A DNA stretch of 64,000 bases from Sodiomyces alkalinus F11 (Eukaryota > Ascomycota > Sordariomycetes > Glomerellales > Plectosphaerellaceae). The notes beneath the pieces are model-generated. The model saw only the letters and a list, made by a program, of their open reading frames with translations, ran no database searches and was not told the origin of the DNA. Below, one piece after another: positions 11,430-24,210 of the stretch. Each line of letters starts with the position of its first letter. The first letter of the stretch is position 1. Where the stretch lies: the NCBI RefSeq assembly GCF_003711515.1, contig NW_021167080.1, positions 1,633,394-1,697,393 of the forward strand, given 5' to 3'. The translations under genes were made by a program, and so were the position numbers.

Positions 11430-11890
11430 GGGATTCAATGGGGAGACCTCACGTTTCAATATCGAGACCTCACACGTGACATTCTAGTGGGGCCATGACG
11501 CCACCGCCAAGATGCGTATGTACCGCACCTATTTTGTATGTACACATTATGTAAATAATCGTAGGTAACATAGTAGCCAACTCAATCTCAACACTCAATC
11601 CCATTACTCAAATCTTAATACTTATCTCGGAGCCGTAGGCGGTTATTTTATATAGGATATCGTGTAGGATATCGTGACTTATTATTATAGTGTTTTGGGC
11701 GGTTGGATTCAGAGTTACGGTGTGGGAAGTGATACGTTAAGGTTTACGATGTCGCCTGCGATTTTCTACATAAAGTGTACATACAAAATAGGTGCGGTAC
11801 ATATGTATCTTGGTGGCGGGTTCATGGCCCCACTAAAATGTCACGTTTGAGGTCTCGATATTGAAACGTGAGGTCTCCCCATTGAGTCCC
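11430..11890. mobile_element. Non-autonomous DNA transposon (MITE-like) with long inverted repeats
   Basis: This 461-bp element begins GGGATTCAATGGGGAGACC and ends with the near-complement GGTCTCCCCATTGAGTCCC. The arms (about 11430-11571 and 11749-11890) are inverted copies over roughly 142 bp with scattered mismatches, and the element is flanked by identical 8-bp ATAAGTTA copies. Each arm contains two GAGACCTCA(C/A) units in direct orientation, like subterminal transposase-binding repeats. The 177-bp centre is AT-rich, includes a direct repeat of AGGATATCGTG, and has no open frame, so mobility would need a transposase from elsewhere. An 8-bp duplication fits hAT, and also Merlin or some Mutator relatives; the long arms and GGG ends argue against a classical hAT. 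The superfamily is not decided. Confidence 0.82.
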
Positions 11891-11898
11891 ATAAGTTA
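11891..11898. repeat. Target-site duplication, right copy
   Basis: ATAAGTTA follows the right inverted repeat and matches the left copy at all eight bases. Confidence 0.8.
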
Positions 11899-13043
11899 TT
11901 ACTTTATCCTTCGAATATGATGAATGGCTATTGAAATACAACGTACCTTATACTAAGTACGTTAATATTGCTCTGGGCATAGATAAGTAGCTTTGACCTC
12001 TTATTCTTCTCGAATATCCAGAAGTCCTATTAATTGGAGCCCTGATGCTCTCTGATTCGATGCTTTCGTTTATTCGCAATCCATGCCTCTAAACTTCGCT
12101 ATCAGAAGTATTTATGGGGACTATACGATATCGTGCGAAGTACTTTGTGTAAGCACTCGGACTTTTCGGTACTTAGCTGCCTTACCTGGTACTAACACGT
12201 GTGACCAAACCATTTTTATCCGCTAGCTCCAGTACCATCGTCTCCCAGGGCCCTGCTTTGTCCATTGAGCCCTCCCCTCTCACCTTCCTAATCTCCTTCC
12301 CCCAGTCTCTCCTCCAGCCAAATACCACCTCGCCTCGTGTTATATTTGACGATTAAGGTAGAATCAAGAGCGGTGGCTTAATTGTTAGCGCCTGGTTCCT
12401 CGCTACCTCTTATAGATTTTTCCTTTATATCCCCTCGACACTGAAGGGACTGTTATTAGCAAGAGCCTTCCCTCACAGACACTTCGACACCAAGTCCTAG
12501 CAAGGCGAACATCGTGTATCACTATCGCTGCCCGTGCCTCCCCCCCCTTACCCCCAAAATTTCGACTCCACCACGCGGAAACACCGCTTGGCCTGCCACA
12601 CCCTATCCCCGGTTCCCCTTCACCCCGTCACCTTGTTCCCCCATCCTAATTACTTCCAGCCGGTGCTAGCTCTCGATTGCTGCAGCTATTTGCTGCCTGC
12701 TGGACCCCCCAACCTTAAAGTCGCCCAACCTTAGCACTTGCTCCCCTGCCATTTTCTTATAACCGTACCTCGAGTTAATCCTTGGTCCTGTCTCCTAATT
12801 ATCTTCATCACCGCCTCCTGCCTGCCCACCATCCAATCTTCAAACAACATCCACCGTCCATCATAACAATCCGTATCGTCGCCAGACTTCAAACCGCCAA
12901 GACAGCCATAGACATCATTACGTCGACACGAGTATCAGTATCGGCAACGACACAAGCGCAAAGAATACCTTAAGAAAAAGAAAGCGACCTGCACTTGGTT
13001 TTATCTTGCAGCTCCTCCAGCGGAGCATCCTCTACTTTCCACA
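11899..13043. promoter_or_regulatory. Promoter and pyrimidine-rich leader region of the Cdc42 gene
   Basis: The first part is AT-rich. From about 12240 to 13040 the strand becomes strongly C/T-rich, typical of fungal core promoters and 5' leaders. No conserved coding frame was found. The transcription start cannot be placed from sequence alone. Confidence 0.5.
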
Positions 13044-14185
<1,142 letters not shown>

Positions 14186-15821
14186 ACGTTGCGACGCGAC
14201 GGTTGACCTCGCGATTTTCGCCTGTTGCCGTCTTCGCTTGATCACTTTTTTTTTTCGACTTTCTTAGCGGAACGATTCGTCACCCTAGGCGAGCGAACGG
14301 GCCGCTCTCTGTTACATTTCTTGGGTGCGCCCTCCACGAGTGCTGGGAAAGAAAGTAGACCTGAACAGGGCTACCATAACCAGTACAATTCCGGAATCCA
14401 AGAATATGACCAGAGTTACTTGTGACTACATGAGCCAGCCAGTTGTGATTTTGCCTTTGGGGTAGGGAAATGGAAAGGAATTAGTCTCACGATGCATTTT
14501 GCGGACCTTGGATTTTGCGCTGCAGCAACAGTGGTGACTCGGGGCTCGTACAACTTAGTCCGGCCTACATGTCAGTCCCGGGGGGTCATAGATGCGTTGC
14601 TTTCTATACTGGCACCGCATCTCCAGAGAGATCTGGCGATCCTGTCCCCGCAGCTTTCTTGCCCAGGCCTGAGTATAGGCGTTCTCCATCTCGCCATTTT
14701 TTTTTTCTTTTTAAAGACGTTTTCTTTTGAGTTAGGGTAGCTTTGGTCAAACGCTGGCGAGACGGGAATGCTTTAGGACAGTTCGGCGATTGGAGTGACT
14801 TAAATCAACTTGCAGCTTATTTGCCCCTTTGCATATCTTTTTGGTCCATCCTCTTCTCTTTTCGAAGGGCCATACTCCTAGTCGGTGTGACGATAGGCTG
14901 GTGTTGAAGCCTACCTACCTTACCTAAGGTAGCCCTACATAGTTTGTGTATCGTTGCCTTCACGCGGGTATCGGGTACCGCACCCGTGATAGAACTAGGG
15001 TCCTCGCGCTTTGGCTTCCAACTCAAAGTAGGTGAATGCTAATATCATGAGAATTAGGGGTCGGCATCGAGACCACGTCGCTCGAGGGACGTTAGGTTCT
15101 GATGAAGTGACTGGATGCCATTCGTCGTACACGCAGCATTTCTCCTGCTTTTGCCAAGGAAAATAGCTTGTCCGACAGGGTTCTAGAAAGGTAGGCACTG
15201 TTTAATTATGCCTTTCCATACCTGCATTGTCTTGGGAACCTCGAGGCAAACTGACGATATTCAGTTGTGGTTTATAAGCGAGTCATGGAAGGAGCTGTGG
15301 TGACACTTGCCCCGGAGCCACGAGTGCCGTTCTCGTTTGCTCAAGTACCCTACCTTACAATGTATTAACTATTATCCGCACCTTAGGCTTTTCCTTCCAA
15401 ACATCGGTGGAACAAATTCACGAAGTACCTAGCTCCCCCCGTGTGTTGTCCGTCGGACTGACTCATTTCACCAGATAAGGTAGGTACGGAGTCGTGCTTC
15501 TTATCTGGAGTACAGGAGATACCGCACTGCACCTTCCTACGAAATAGCTATGACTACCCCGCCATCAGTTTGCTAACGCCCTCCCACTTCAAATAGAAGG
15601 GGGGAAAAAGGAGACCAAAAAAGAAAAAGAAAAAAAGAAGAAGGAACACGACACGATAAGGTACCCTCAATAACACGTTGATCCGAAACCTCGCATCAAC
15701 ACATTTCAGTTCAATTTCACGGGCCCGATATTAATCGAGTGAAGGGCCATTCACAAACCCCCCCTTCTACCCTATCTATAACCACGATCTCCCTTCTAGC
15801 CACCAACCAAATTCTTCCACA
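14186..15821. other. Intergenic spacer, Cdc42 to AsnRS
   Basis: No gene is supported. T-runs lie near 14246 and 14698, and GGTAAGGTAGG-type repeats near 14912-14930 and 15476-15488. An A/G-rich block (15598-15650) precedes the asparaginyl-tRNA synthetase leader. Confidence 0.5.
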
Positions 15822-17689
15822 ATGGCAGCTGTGCAGGAGCTCGCCGAGCGAGTCAAACATGATGGGGAGAAGGTTTTTATTGACACCGACTCCGGCTCTG
15901 ACGAAGCTGCTGCGGACGGCTCCGAGACCGCCCCCTTCAAGACCCTTGCTCATGCCTACGTCGTCAACCACCACAAGCCTGCCGGCTCCGTCGAGTTCCT
16001 CATCCGCGCCTCCCAGACCGGCGCTGTAGGTCCAGACGAGGATCCTTCCGTTCGCCTTCAGTGGAAAGAGCCAGCCAAGAGCGCGGTAAAGAAGGCACAG
16101 AACCAACTCGATGGTTTCCGCAAGAAGCTGGCCAAGCAAGCGCAGGTGGAAGCAGCCCAAGAGGAGAAGCGCAAGCAGCGCGAACAAGTTCTTGAGGCAG
16201 CGAAGAACATTACCCTCACCAAGCCCGCCTGGCTTCCCGAGGCCAAGAAGACACGGATTGGCAACAAAGACCTCCGCCTCGGCGAAGGAGATACCCCTGG
16301 CGACCGCGTCAAGGTAGCCGGCCGTATTCACCGTCTGCGGCCCCAGAAGCATGCCACATTCATTACCCTGATCGACGGCTATGGCCATCTGCAGTGCGTG
16401 CTCCAGGCTGGCGACCTGACCAAGACGTACGATGCCATGACTTTCGCCCAAGGCACGTCCCTGTGGCTGTACGGCGAGATGTGCAAGGTCCCCGAGGGCC
16501 AGTCTGCCCCCGACGGCCGCGAACTGCACGTCGAGTACTACGAGGTCATCGGCGCCTCGCCCTCTGAGGAGGACGCCATCACCAACCGGGTCTCTTCCCA
16601 GCAGAACCAGTGGGACCCTGCCATGCTTGACCAGCGCCACCTGGTCCTTCGTGGCGACAACGCATCCGCGCTGATGAAGCTCCGCGCCGCGGTCGAGTGG
16701 GCTTTCGTCAAGACCTACAAGGAGATGAACATCACCAAGGTGTCACCGCCAGCCCTCGTGCAGACCCAGGTCGAGGGCGGCGCCACGCTCTTCTCCGTTC
16801 CGTACTACGACGAGTCCGCCTATCTCACGCAGTCATCGCAGCTCTATCTGGAGACTGTGCTCCCCAGCCTGGGCGACGTCTACTGCATCGAGAAATCCTT
16901 CCGCGCCGAGCACAGTCTTACCCGTCGCCACCTCTCCGAGTACACGCACGTCGAGGCCGAGCTCGACTTCATCGACTTCACGGACCTGCTTGACCACATC
17001 GAGGAGGTCACGTGCCGCGTCATCGACAATGTTCTCAGCGACCCGGAAAGTGCCGCTCATGTCAAGGAGCTGAACCCGGATTTCCAGAAGCCGGTCCGTC
17101 CCTTCATGCGGATGAAGTACGCCGAGGCGATCGACTGGCTCAATGCCCAGGACCCGCCCATCCTCAACGAAGAAGGCAAGCCGCACGTCTTCGGTGACGA
17201 CATTGCCGAAGCTGCCGAGCGCAAAATGACGGACATAATCAACAAGCCCATCTTCCTCACCCATTTCCCGGTCGAGATCAAGGCGTTTTACATGAAGAAG
17301 GACCCCAGCGATCTCCGGGTCACCGAGAGCGTCGATGTCCTCATGCCGGGTGTCGGTGAGATTGTCGGCGGGTCGATGAGGATGGAGGGCTACGAGGAAC
17401 TCCTCGCTGCATACGAGAAGCAGGGCATCCCCGCGAAGGACTATTACTGGTACACCGACCAGAGGAAGTGAGTTCTTTATCCAATCCCTTGTTTTCGGGG
17501 TGGGATGGCAAATTATGGTCTATACACGCATTTCTGCAGGAGACTAACACAATTCTTACTAGGTATGGCACTTCGCCTCACGGCGGCTACGGTTTGGGTC
17601 TCGAACGTTTCCTGGCCTGGATGGCCAACCAGCATACTGTCAGGACAGCATGCTTGTACCCGCGATACATGGGACGGTGCAAGCCTTAA
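15822..17689 (+). CDS. Asparaginyl-tRNA synthetase, cytosolic
   Basis: Class IIb aminoacyl-tRNA synthetase charging tRNA-Asn in the cytosol (yeast Ded81 counterpart). Two exons, 15822-17467 and 17563-17689, join in phase 2 to give 590 residues. An N-terminal extension carries a lysine-rich coiled coil ([19 protein letters not shown] region). The OB-fold anticodon-binding domain begins at [18 protein letters not shown]. Class II motif 2 reads [19 protein letters not shown], and motif 3, [14 protein letters not shown], lies in the small second exon. The [11 protein letters not shown] and GEIVGGSMR segments are typical of eukaryotic AsnRS, and no mitochondrial targeting sequence is seen. The intron has a clear GACTAAC branch sequence. 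Very secure. Confidence 0.95.
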
Positions 17690-20600
17690 ACTAGACAAGA
17701 GGCGACAAAGCAAAGCAAGACAGGAGGAGGTAGAAGAGCGTAGACATAAGAAGAGAATGCATTGCCACGGCCAGCCCCGCTGTCGGGCCTGAGAGAAGCA
17801 TATCGACTGGTATCGCTGTGGGGGGTTAGAGAAAGGGCTAGTGGAGCAATATATAAGGAGAGATCAACAAACTTTCTGAAGATAGACAACTCAAAGTTGG
17901 CTGAACCTTTGCATGAGTAATGTTGCTGCGCAACTACCTGTGGATGGACTAAGACAAGTCTCGCTGTCGATCTATTCTCGCTATACGGGAATGTGAGCTA
18001 TACGATCTGTTCTGGTACATGCTGAAAACCCTGCATTCCCGCGAAGGTGTGCTGTTGCGGGACACGGGACAGAAGATGTAGGATAAATGTAAACATGGTG
18101 CGTCTTCGCCTTCGAAATAAAATAAGAGCCTTGTTAAAGCAACATTTTACTTTACCATCATCGCTGGAGGGATATTTTTACACGTCCAAAAAGTACGGGG
18201 TATATAAACAATAAACATTACTCACTCTATATCTTCGAGTCTCATAGTACGGCCAACAGAGACCGTGACAACAGAATATGCGGAACCCCGCTGGGCTGGT
18301 TGATAAAACACCAAACGCTCTTGCCGTTTCTTCCACTTCTTCCTTCTCGTCGTATATAAGATACCAAGCTGGTGTTCCGTGCTATTTCGTCAGTCAAGGA
18401 CCTCGTTTCATATGCATTGCTTGGGCCCGGAGGCAGAAGACAGCGATAGAGGAAGGGTAGCTATTGCTGGGGGGACACTGCCCTATAGCGTCAGTCGTGT
18501 GTCCTGTCAGCAGCACAATTACTCCGAGATGACAGTTGCTGTGACGTTGTAATGTCTAGTATGTGAGGCATAGCTGCATTTTCGTGTATATCGTGAGTTG
18601 AAGCTCCACGCCAATTCTGCAGCAAAGAAGGGATCCGAAGATAGCCCCGGGGTTCAATGACATGGGACCAAAATTTGGGGGTGATCACCTCGTACTTTGT
18701 ACTTTGTACTCCGTACCCCAGGGACGTGGGATAGGGGGGTGCATTCACAATCCAGGGGACTGTCACCACCCACTTAGCCTAGGATTTGCAACCTTTGGGT
18801 GTCACAGGTGCACGTAGTAAGAGCTCACGGACTACCACAACCTTGTGGACAAGACATTTAAGCTCAGGGGGGGCAAATAAGACGAAAGAATCATAGAGCC
18901 CCCCCCCCTTTCGTTTTGGCAGCCTATGTTTCTTTCAAAATCCGCGTACTTGCAAACGATAAACATCTCTTGCTTGAGAAGCTGCGCGTACGAACAGGAC
19001 GTTTTTAGAGAACACCACGGCCTTGAACGGAGTTCCTCAATAAACCCCACCTTACTACGGAGTACAGCGGCACGAGATACTTGCATAAAGAGGATCTTGG
19101 CATCCTAATGGAGCTTCTCGTCCACCCCCTTTTTCCTCCCCTTGTTGGAGCGGCTGGGGGCATTATAAAGGGATTTCCCCCGGGAGGAAATTTGGCAGAC
19201 GGAAGAGGACCTTGTAGACTTCTCTTATCCTCGCACTGTAACTGCATGAGCCTCGTCGTGTGTCCCAAGGAACAATGTTACCAAGAGGGGCTGGTCATCC
19301 CTGGCCGACCTCATTAAACTTAGCGCCAGACCAATCCAAATCTCTCCTTTTTGGGGACGAGCAGCCGGAACCCCCTTGTTCAATCTGCCCACCTCGTTCT
19401 CAAATTCTCTTTGTGCTGCTTGTCTGGACCCATGCCGGTTGATATAACTGTAACGACTGCCTTTTTTTTAATGTCGACTTTGCGTGCGTCTCCAGCCCGA
19501 AGAATAAACTGGGAATGAATAGGCAGGCATCCTCTAATATTGAATGGGTTCTTGAACGAAGTACGGATATAACATGCCAACATTGAAAGCATTGTATACT
19601 CGAAGCTACGCACCAAAGCAGGTCATTGTAATACGCTGTATAAGGTAGGTAAGGTAAGGTAGGGGCTCATCGTCTCCAGGTACGGCTATCGGTACGGAGT
19701 ACATGCCGGCGAACCTATGGAATCTTGAACCCCCGTATGTACAACGTACATCGTATGAAGTACCTATGGGTTGGCGATTTGCTACATGCTGTGCGAAAGG
19801 TACCTCCAATGAAAGGTATCCGTACCCGTATGTAAGGTACCTGGGCTGGGATTCAGCAACCGCAACTCCCCTTCCCAAGTAATGGAAGCAGCCAAGGACT
19901 TGCTTGCTCCTTCCCCAAGGTAGAGTCACCACCGCCCCCGTTACTCCTTTCGGCCGCTTGCTCTCCACCTCTCTTCTTTCCCCCCTTGCACTCTTTGGTA
20001 ATCTTCCTCTCCCTCACCTCATCACCCCCTTCCGACATTTTCGTCCTCTTTTTTTGTCTTCCACTCTCCCTCGCCTCCTTTTTTTTTTGTGTTGCTCGCT
20101 CCGACCATCCATTCTTTCCCTTCTGCACGAGCGCCTCCTCCATTCCTATAGTTTCTTCTACCTTTCTTTATTCTTTTAGCTGACCTTGCCGTCGCTCCGC
20201 TAGCTATTCATGCGACCCTGAGCTTGACCTCGACAACTACTTCATCTTTCGGCTTGCGTCCACTCTTTTTTCCCCAATATATATTTATTTTAGTTCTCGA
20301 CATAATCTCTTGGTCTTTGACTTCTGCAACGAAGCCCCTTCACCTACGAAGACGCCTCCCTCCTTACAGCCAGCCTCATTAAACCCATATCGGATTGCAT
20401 AGCCTTCGCGTCACTCGCTCACCACCTCGGTTGCTCCACGCTTCTCGGCAGCTCCTGCTTGGCCCGTTGACCCCTGAAACGGTTGATACCTGCTATTAGC
20501 AAAATTGCGTTCACTGCTCGTTCTCGGCTACGCGTCCTACTCGGCCTAACGCACCATTCTCGTCTCGCGGGGGGCTTGAACGTCTTCAACGCAATTTACT

Positions 20601-20764
20601 AGCTCGGTTTGGCTTGAGCCTCGTTAACCAGATCTTCGTTGCACCCAAAAATCACACGCAGTCCATTTCCCCTACGTGCCTGCCTGTGGCACGCTTAATC
20701 CTCCAACACGGCTATTCTATCTCACGTCGGTAGGGACACTCTCGTCCCTCCTCATCTGATCGGG
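17690..20764. other. Long intergenic spacer upstream of the four-RRM gene
   Basis: About 3.1 kb holds no supportable gene. The first half is ordinary spacer with GTAC-centred and GGTAAGGTAGG repeats (19641-19666). From about 19900 to 20764 the strand is C/T-rich, consistent with a long 5' leader and promoter for the RRM gene at 20765. The short open frames in it lack splice or codon support. A long noncoding or unstable transcript cannot be excluded. Confidence 0.45.
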
Positions 20765-23308
20765 ATGCAGGACCTCTCCGGACCGGGCCCCCAAGTCAGC
20801 CACGGCGCCCCTGGTGGCCGCTTTCCGGGCCACGCCTCCAAGCCATCCAACAGCGACACCGGGTTCTCCCACGGCGCCTTTACCTCGAACATTTCCGGGT
20901 TTGCCGACAGGCATCCTCGGCGTGGCAACATCCCGACCATCAACACACAGTCGATGGCCGCCCAGCATCATCATCAGGTTGCTGCTGCTACGGCTGCCGA
21001 GATGACCACTCCGGGCACCGCCTTTGACATGCAGTTCACCCCTCTGCTCCCTTCCCAACTTCTTCTTGGCAGCCCCTTCCAACCCGGGACCCCCGCCGCT
21101 TTCGGAAGCCCTCAGTTCCAGGTGCAGGGTTTCCAGCAGCAACACCAGCACCCGCAGCACCAGAACCAGCATCAGCAACAGCAGCATCAGCATCAGCATC
21201 AGCACCAGCAACAACACCAGCAACAACACCAGCAACAACAGCATGGTAACCACCAACAGCAGCATGCTCATCAGAGTGGCCTCTCGAGCCCGGTTCCTCA
21301 GGGCATGTCCCCGCAGCAATACCAGGCCATCGTGTCTCCATCGACGTACGGTGCGCCCCAGTACTTCGCACCGCAGTCTCCTACCGCTGGGTACAACACT
21401 GTGCAGGTGCAGCTGCAGCAACCCACGTCTCCCGTCCCCATGACTCCTGGTATCGTTACTGGCACCAGCCGAACCGTGTACCTCGGAAACATCCCTCCCG
21501 ACACCTCGGCTGAGGAGATCCTCGGCCATGTCCGAAGCGGCCAGATAGAATCCGTACGCTTGCTGCCTGATAAGAACTGTGCTTTCATCTCGTTCTTGGA
21601 CGCCAGCTCTGCCACACATTTCCACTCGGATGCAATCTTGAAGAAGCTTTGCATCAAGGGTCAGGATATCAAGGTTGGCTGGGGCAAACCGTCGCAGGTG
21701 CCTACGTCCGTGGCCATCGCAGTCCAACAATCCGGTGCCTCCCGAAACGTCTATCTAGGCAACCTTGCCGAAGAGATTACGGAAGAGGAAATCCGCGAGG
21801 ATCTGGGTAAATTCGGGGCCATCGACACGGTCAAGATTGTCCGCGAGAAGAGCATCGCCTTTGTCCATTTCCTCTCTATATCCAATGCGATCAAGGCAGT
21901 TTCGCAGCTTCCGCAGGAAGCCAAGTGGCAAGCCCCTCGTCGTGTCTACTACGGCAAGGACCGCTGCGCGTATGTCTCCAAGACGCAGCAGCAAAACGCT
22001 GCCCAGTACCTCGGCATCGCCCCGACCCATGCCCACATGTTGACCGGTGCTGATCGTGATATCATCTCCAACGCTCTGGCTCAGCAGTCGGTAGCGGCAG
22101 CTGCCGTTGCCACCACTGCCGGCGGCATCGCTAACCTGGGGAATCGCACCATCTACCTGGGCAACATCCACCCGGAGACGACGATCGAGGAGATCTGCAA
22201 CGTCGTCCGGGGCGGTCTACTTCATCACATCCGATATATCCCGGACAAGCACATTTGCTTCGTGACCTTCATCGACCCCACCGCTGCCGCCTCCTTCTAC
22301 GCCCTGAGCAACATCCAGGGCCTGATGATCCATAACCGACGGCTCAAGATTGGCTGGGGCAAGCACTCCGGCGCTCTGCCTCCTGCGATAGCATTGGCCG
22401 TGAGCGGTGGCGCTTCTCGAAACGTGTACATCGGCAACCTGGACGAGACGTGGACAGAGGAGCGGCTGAGACAGGACTTCTCCGAATACGGTGAAATCGA
22501 GCTGGTGAACACCTTGCGCGAGAAGAGCTGCGCCTTCGTCAACTTCACCAACATTGCCAACGCGATCAAGGCAATTGAGGCCATCCGTAGCAAGGAGGAA
22601 TACAAGAAGTTTAAAGTCAATTTTGGCAAGGACCGTTGCGGCAACCCACCCCGTCAGCTGCAGCAGCAACAGCAGCAACAGCAGCAACAGCAGCAACAGC
22701 AGCAACAGCAGCAACAGCCACAACAGCAGCAGCAGCAGCAGCAGTCACCGCGAAGCGATGGTGTCCCTTCGCCTCCTCCTCAGAGCGGAGGCTCGCCGGC
22801 AAATACGCCCCAGGCGGCAGCAACGCTCTTCAACATGTCCAACAACCCCTTGACGATGTACCTCAACCAAGTCTCGCAGCAGGCGCAGCATCAGCACCAG
22901 CAGCAGAACCAGCAGCTCGCAACGCAACAGGCGGCGCTCTTTGGCACGGCACAGTCGTCGCCGAATGATGTGGGCCTTGACGTGCCGTCTCAGGGACCGG
23001 TATCGAATCATCAGCAATCCACGAGCACGTCCAACGGCTACCCGTCGAATACCAATGCCTCATGTGCTACTACCATTGGTGGATTGTTGGCGCCCAACAA
23101 CCGCAGTCAGCACAACCGTGCTGTGAGCCTGCCTGCCCTAGCCCCTGGGTTCGAGAATGGTGCCCCGACTCCTACCAGCCTCCCCGGCAGTGAAGGAGAG
23201 CGCCGCGGTCACCAGTATCAGGCCAGCTTTGGCGGCATGGGGGCCGGGTACGGCCTAGCGATTCAGGGCGGCCTGAACGGCTGGGTCGAGGAGGAAGTAG
23301 CGAACTAG
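20765..23308 (+). CDS. Four-RRM RNA-binding protein, Nrd1/Mrn1 type, polyglutamine-rich
   Basis: Intronless 847-residue RNA-binding protein like fission yeast Nrd1 (negative regulator of differentiation) and budding yeast Mrn1, which bind mRNAs in cytoplasm and stress granules. RRM1 spans about residues 236-308, RRM2 327-398, RRM3 460-532 and RRM4 552-624. Each has an RNP2 such as RTVYLGN or RNVYIGN and an RNP1-like block (KNCAFISF, KSIAFVHF, KHICFVTF, KSCAFVNF). RRM1 and RRM3 end in VGWGK/IGWGK, and RRM2 and RRM4 in YYGKDR/NFGKDR, showing that the domains arose as a duplicated pair. A His/Gln-rich stretch (about 124-170) and a polyglutamine run after RRM4 (about 631-665) flank the RNA-binding core. 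The tail is rich in Gln, Ser and Pro. Start chosen as the first Met of the open frame. Confidence 0.88.
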   Translation: MQDLSGPGPQVSHGAPGGRFPGHASKPSNSDTGFSHGAFTSNISGFADRHPRRGNIPTINTQSMAAQHHHQVAAATAAEMTTPGTAFDMQFTPLLPSQLLLGSPFQPGTPAAFGSPQFQVQGFQQQHQHPQHQNQHQQQQHQHQHQHQQQHQQQHQQQQHGNHQQQHAHQSGLSSPVPQGMSPQQYQAIVSPSTYGAPQYFAPQSPTAGYNTVQVQLQQPTSPVPMTPGIVTGTSRTVYLGNIPPDTSAEEILGHVRSGQIESVRLLPDKNCAFISFLDASSATHFHSDAILKKLCIKGQDIKVGWGKPSQVPTSVAIAVQQSGASRNVYLGNLAEEITEEEIREDLGKFGAIDTVKIVREKSIAFVHFLSISNAIKAVSQLPQEAKWQAPRRVYYGKDRCAYVSKTQQQNAAQYLGIAPTHAHMLTGADRDIISNALAQQSVAAAAVATTAGGIANLGNRTIYLGNIHPETTIEEICNVVRGGLLHHIRYIPDKHICFVTFIDPTAAASFYALSNIQGLMIHNRRLKIGWGKHSGALPPAIALAVSGGASRNVYIGNLDETWTEERLRQDFSEYGEIELVNTLREKSCAFVNFTNIANAIKAIEAIRSKEEYKKFKVNFGKDRCGNPPRQLQQQQQQQQQQQQQQQQQQQPQQQQQQQQSPRSDGVPSPPPQSGGSPANTPQAAATLFNMSNNPLTMYLNQVSQQAQHQHQQQNQQLATQQAALFGTAQSSPNDVGLDVPSQGPVSNHQQSTSTSNGYPSNTNASCATTIGGLLAPNNRSQHNRAVSLPALAPGFENGAPTPTSLPGSEGERRGHQYQASFGGMGAGYGLAIQGGLNGWVEEEVAN
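21133..21262 (+). repeat. CAG/CAT/CAC repeat coding a His/Gln tract
   Basis: An imperfect CAN-triplet array inside the four-RRM gene. It encodes an interspersed histidine and glutamine tract ahead of RRM1. Confidence 0.8.
22655..22744 (+). repeat. CAG/CAA polyglutamine repeat
   Basis: A run of alternating CAG and CAA codons downstream of RRM4 encodes about 30 glutamines, broken by a single proline codon. The CAA interruptions would be expected to limit length instability. Confidence 0.85.
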
Positions 23309-24210
23309 GGCCCAGAGGCTGAACTCCAGATCCTTGTGCTTTTCTTGTGAAGTTTCTTTATTTCTCGTTTCTCGTTTCTTATTTTATTCTTTTTTTTTTT
23401 TTTTTTTAACTTTCAGGCATTTTGCGCCGCAATTTCGCAAAGGGAACCGGTTGCTTAATTCCTTGTAATTGTCGAGACTTATCTTTTCGTTCTGTTTTAT
23501 TGTCGTGTTTATCCAACTTCACTCCTTTTCGATTTCTCTTTTGCAGTTACTTGTTGGGGTTCTGTGTTTTTCTTTAAATATCTTTGGACCCCCAGCTACC
23601 TTACCCTACTATAATCTTTCTGAAGAGTTTCGATGTATGATCTTGGATCACCCACCCCTGGTTTGGGAGAGAGATCAGGGGACTTTTGGATATTTAACGG
23701 CGATCCTGCTGCTGCACTTCCCGAGGGATGGGCAGTGAATATCTGTTGGGATTAGGGGGCACGGAAATAAGGGGAAGGGGGGGTTTTGTAGGGGCAAATA
23801 TGTGATGGGAGGGAGGCAAGAGGACGGGCTGGCCAGGGGATGGACGGAGAGGCATGGACACAGGGGCACATGACAAGTCATTCTGACCGAGCCGTACATG
23901 TCTGCGGGAGCGTAGCTCGGCAACGCAAACCCGATGCCTTAAATCAAAAGATTCCGAAAGACAAGAAAAGGAGAGCCCCTCGCATGAGTGTTGTCCCTTT
24001 TCGCAACTTTGATTGCCACGAGGGGCCATGGCCTGAAAATGAGATGTCCTACGAAGCTAGGAGGGCATTATCAGGGGCTATTATATTCTAAGTATCCAAA
24101 AATCCTCCTAGGTGAGCGGGCATAAGGGGTAAAGAAAAGAAGAAGAAAAATCACGGAAATGTGCTGTCGGGCAACGGCATAGTCTAAAGATTTTGAGGGC
24201 GTCTGAGGTT
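23309..24210. other. Spacer between RRM gene and acid phosphatase gene
   Basis: A convergent spacer of about 900 bp. An 18-T run at 23390-23407 and T-rich sequence follow the RRM gene stop. The open frames near 23675-24091 overlap on both strands and look spurious. Confidence 0.5.

Noticed and set aside
11430..11890. CRISPR-like or tandem regulatory array
   Set aside because: The repeats are inverted arms with a flanking target duplication, so a transposable element fits; no regularly spaced direct repeats exist anywhere in the window.
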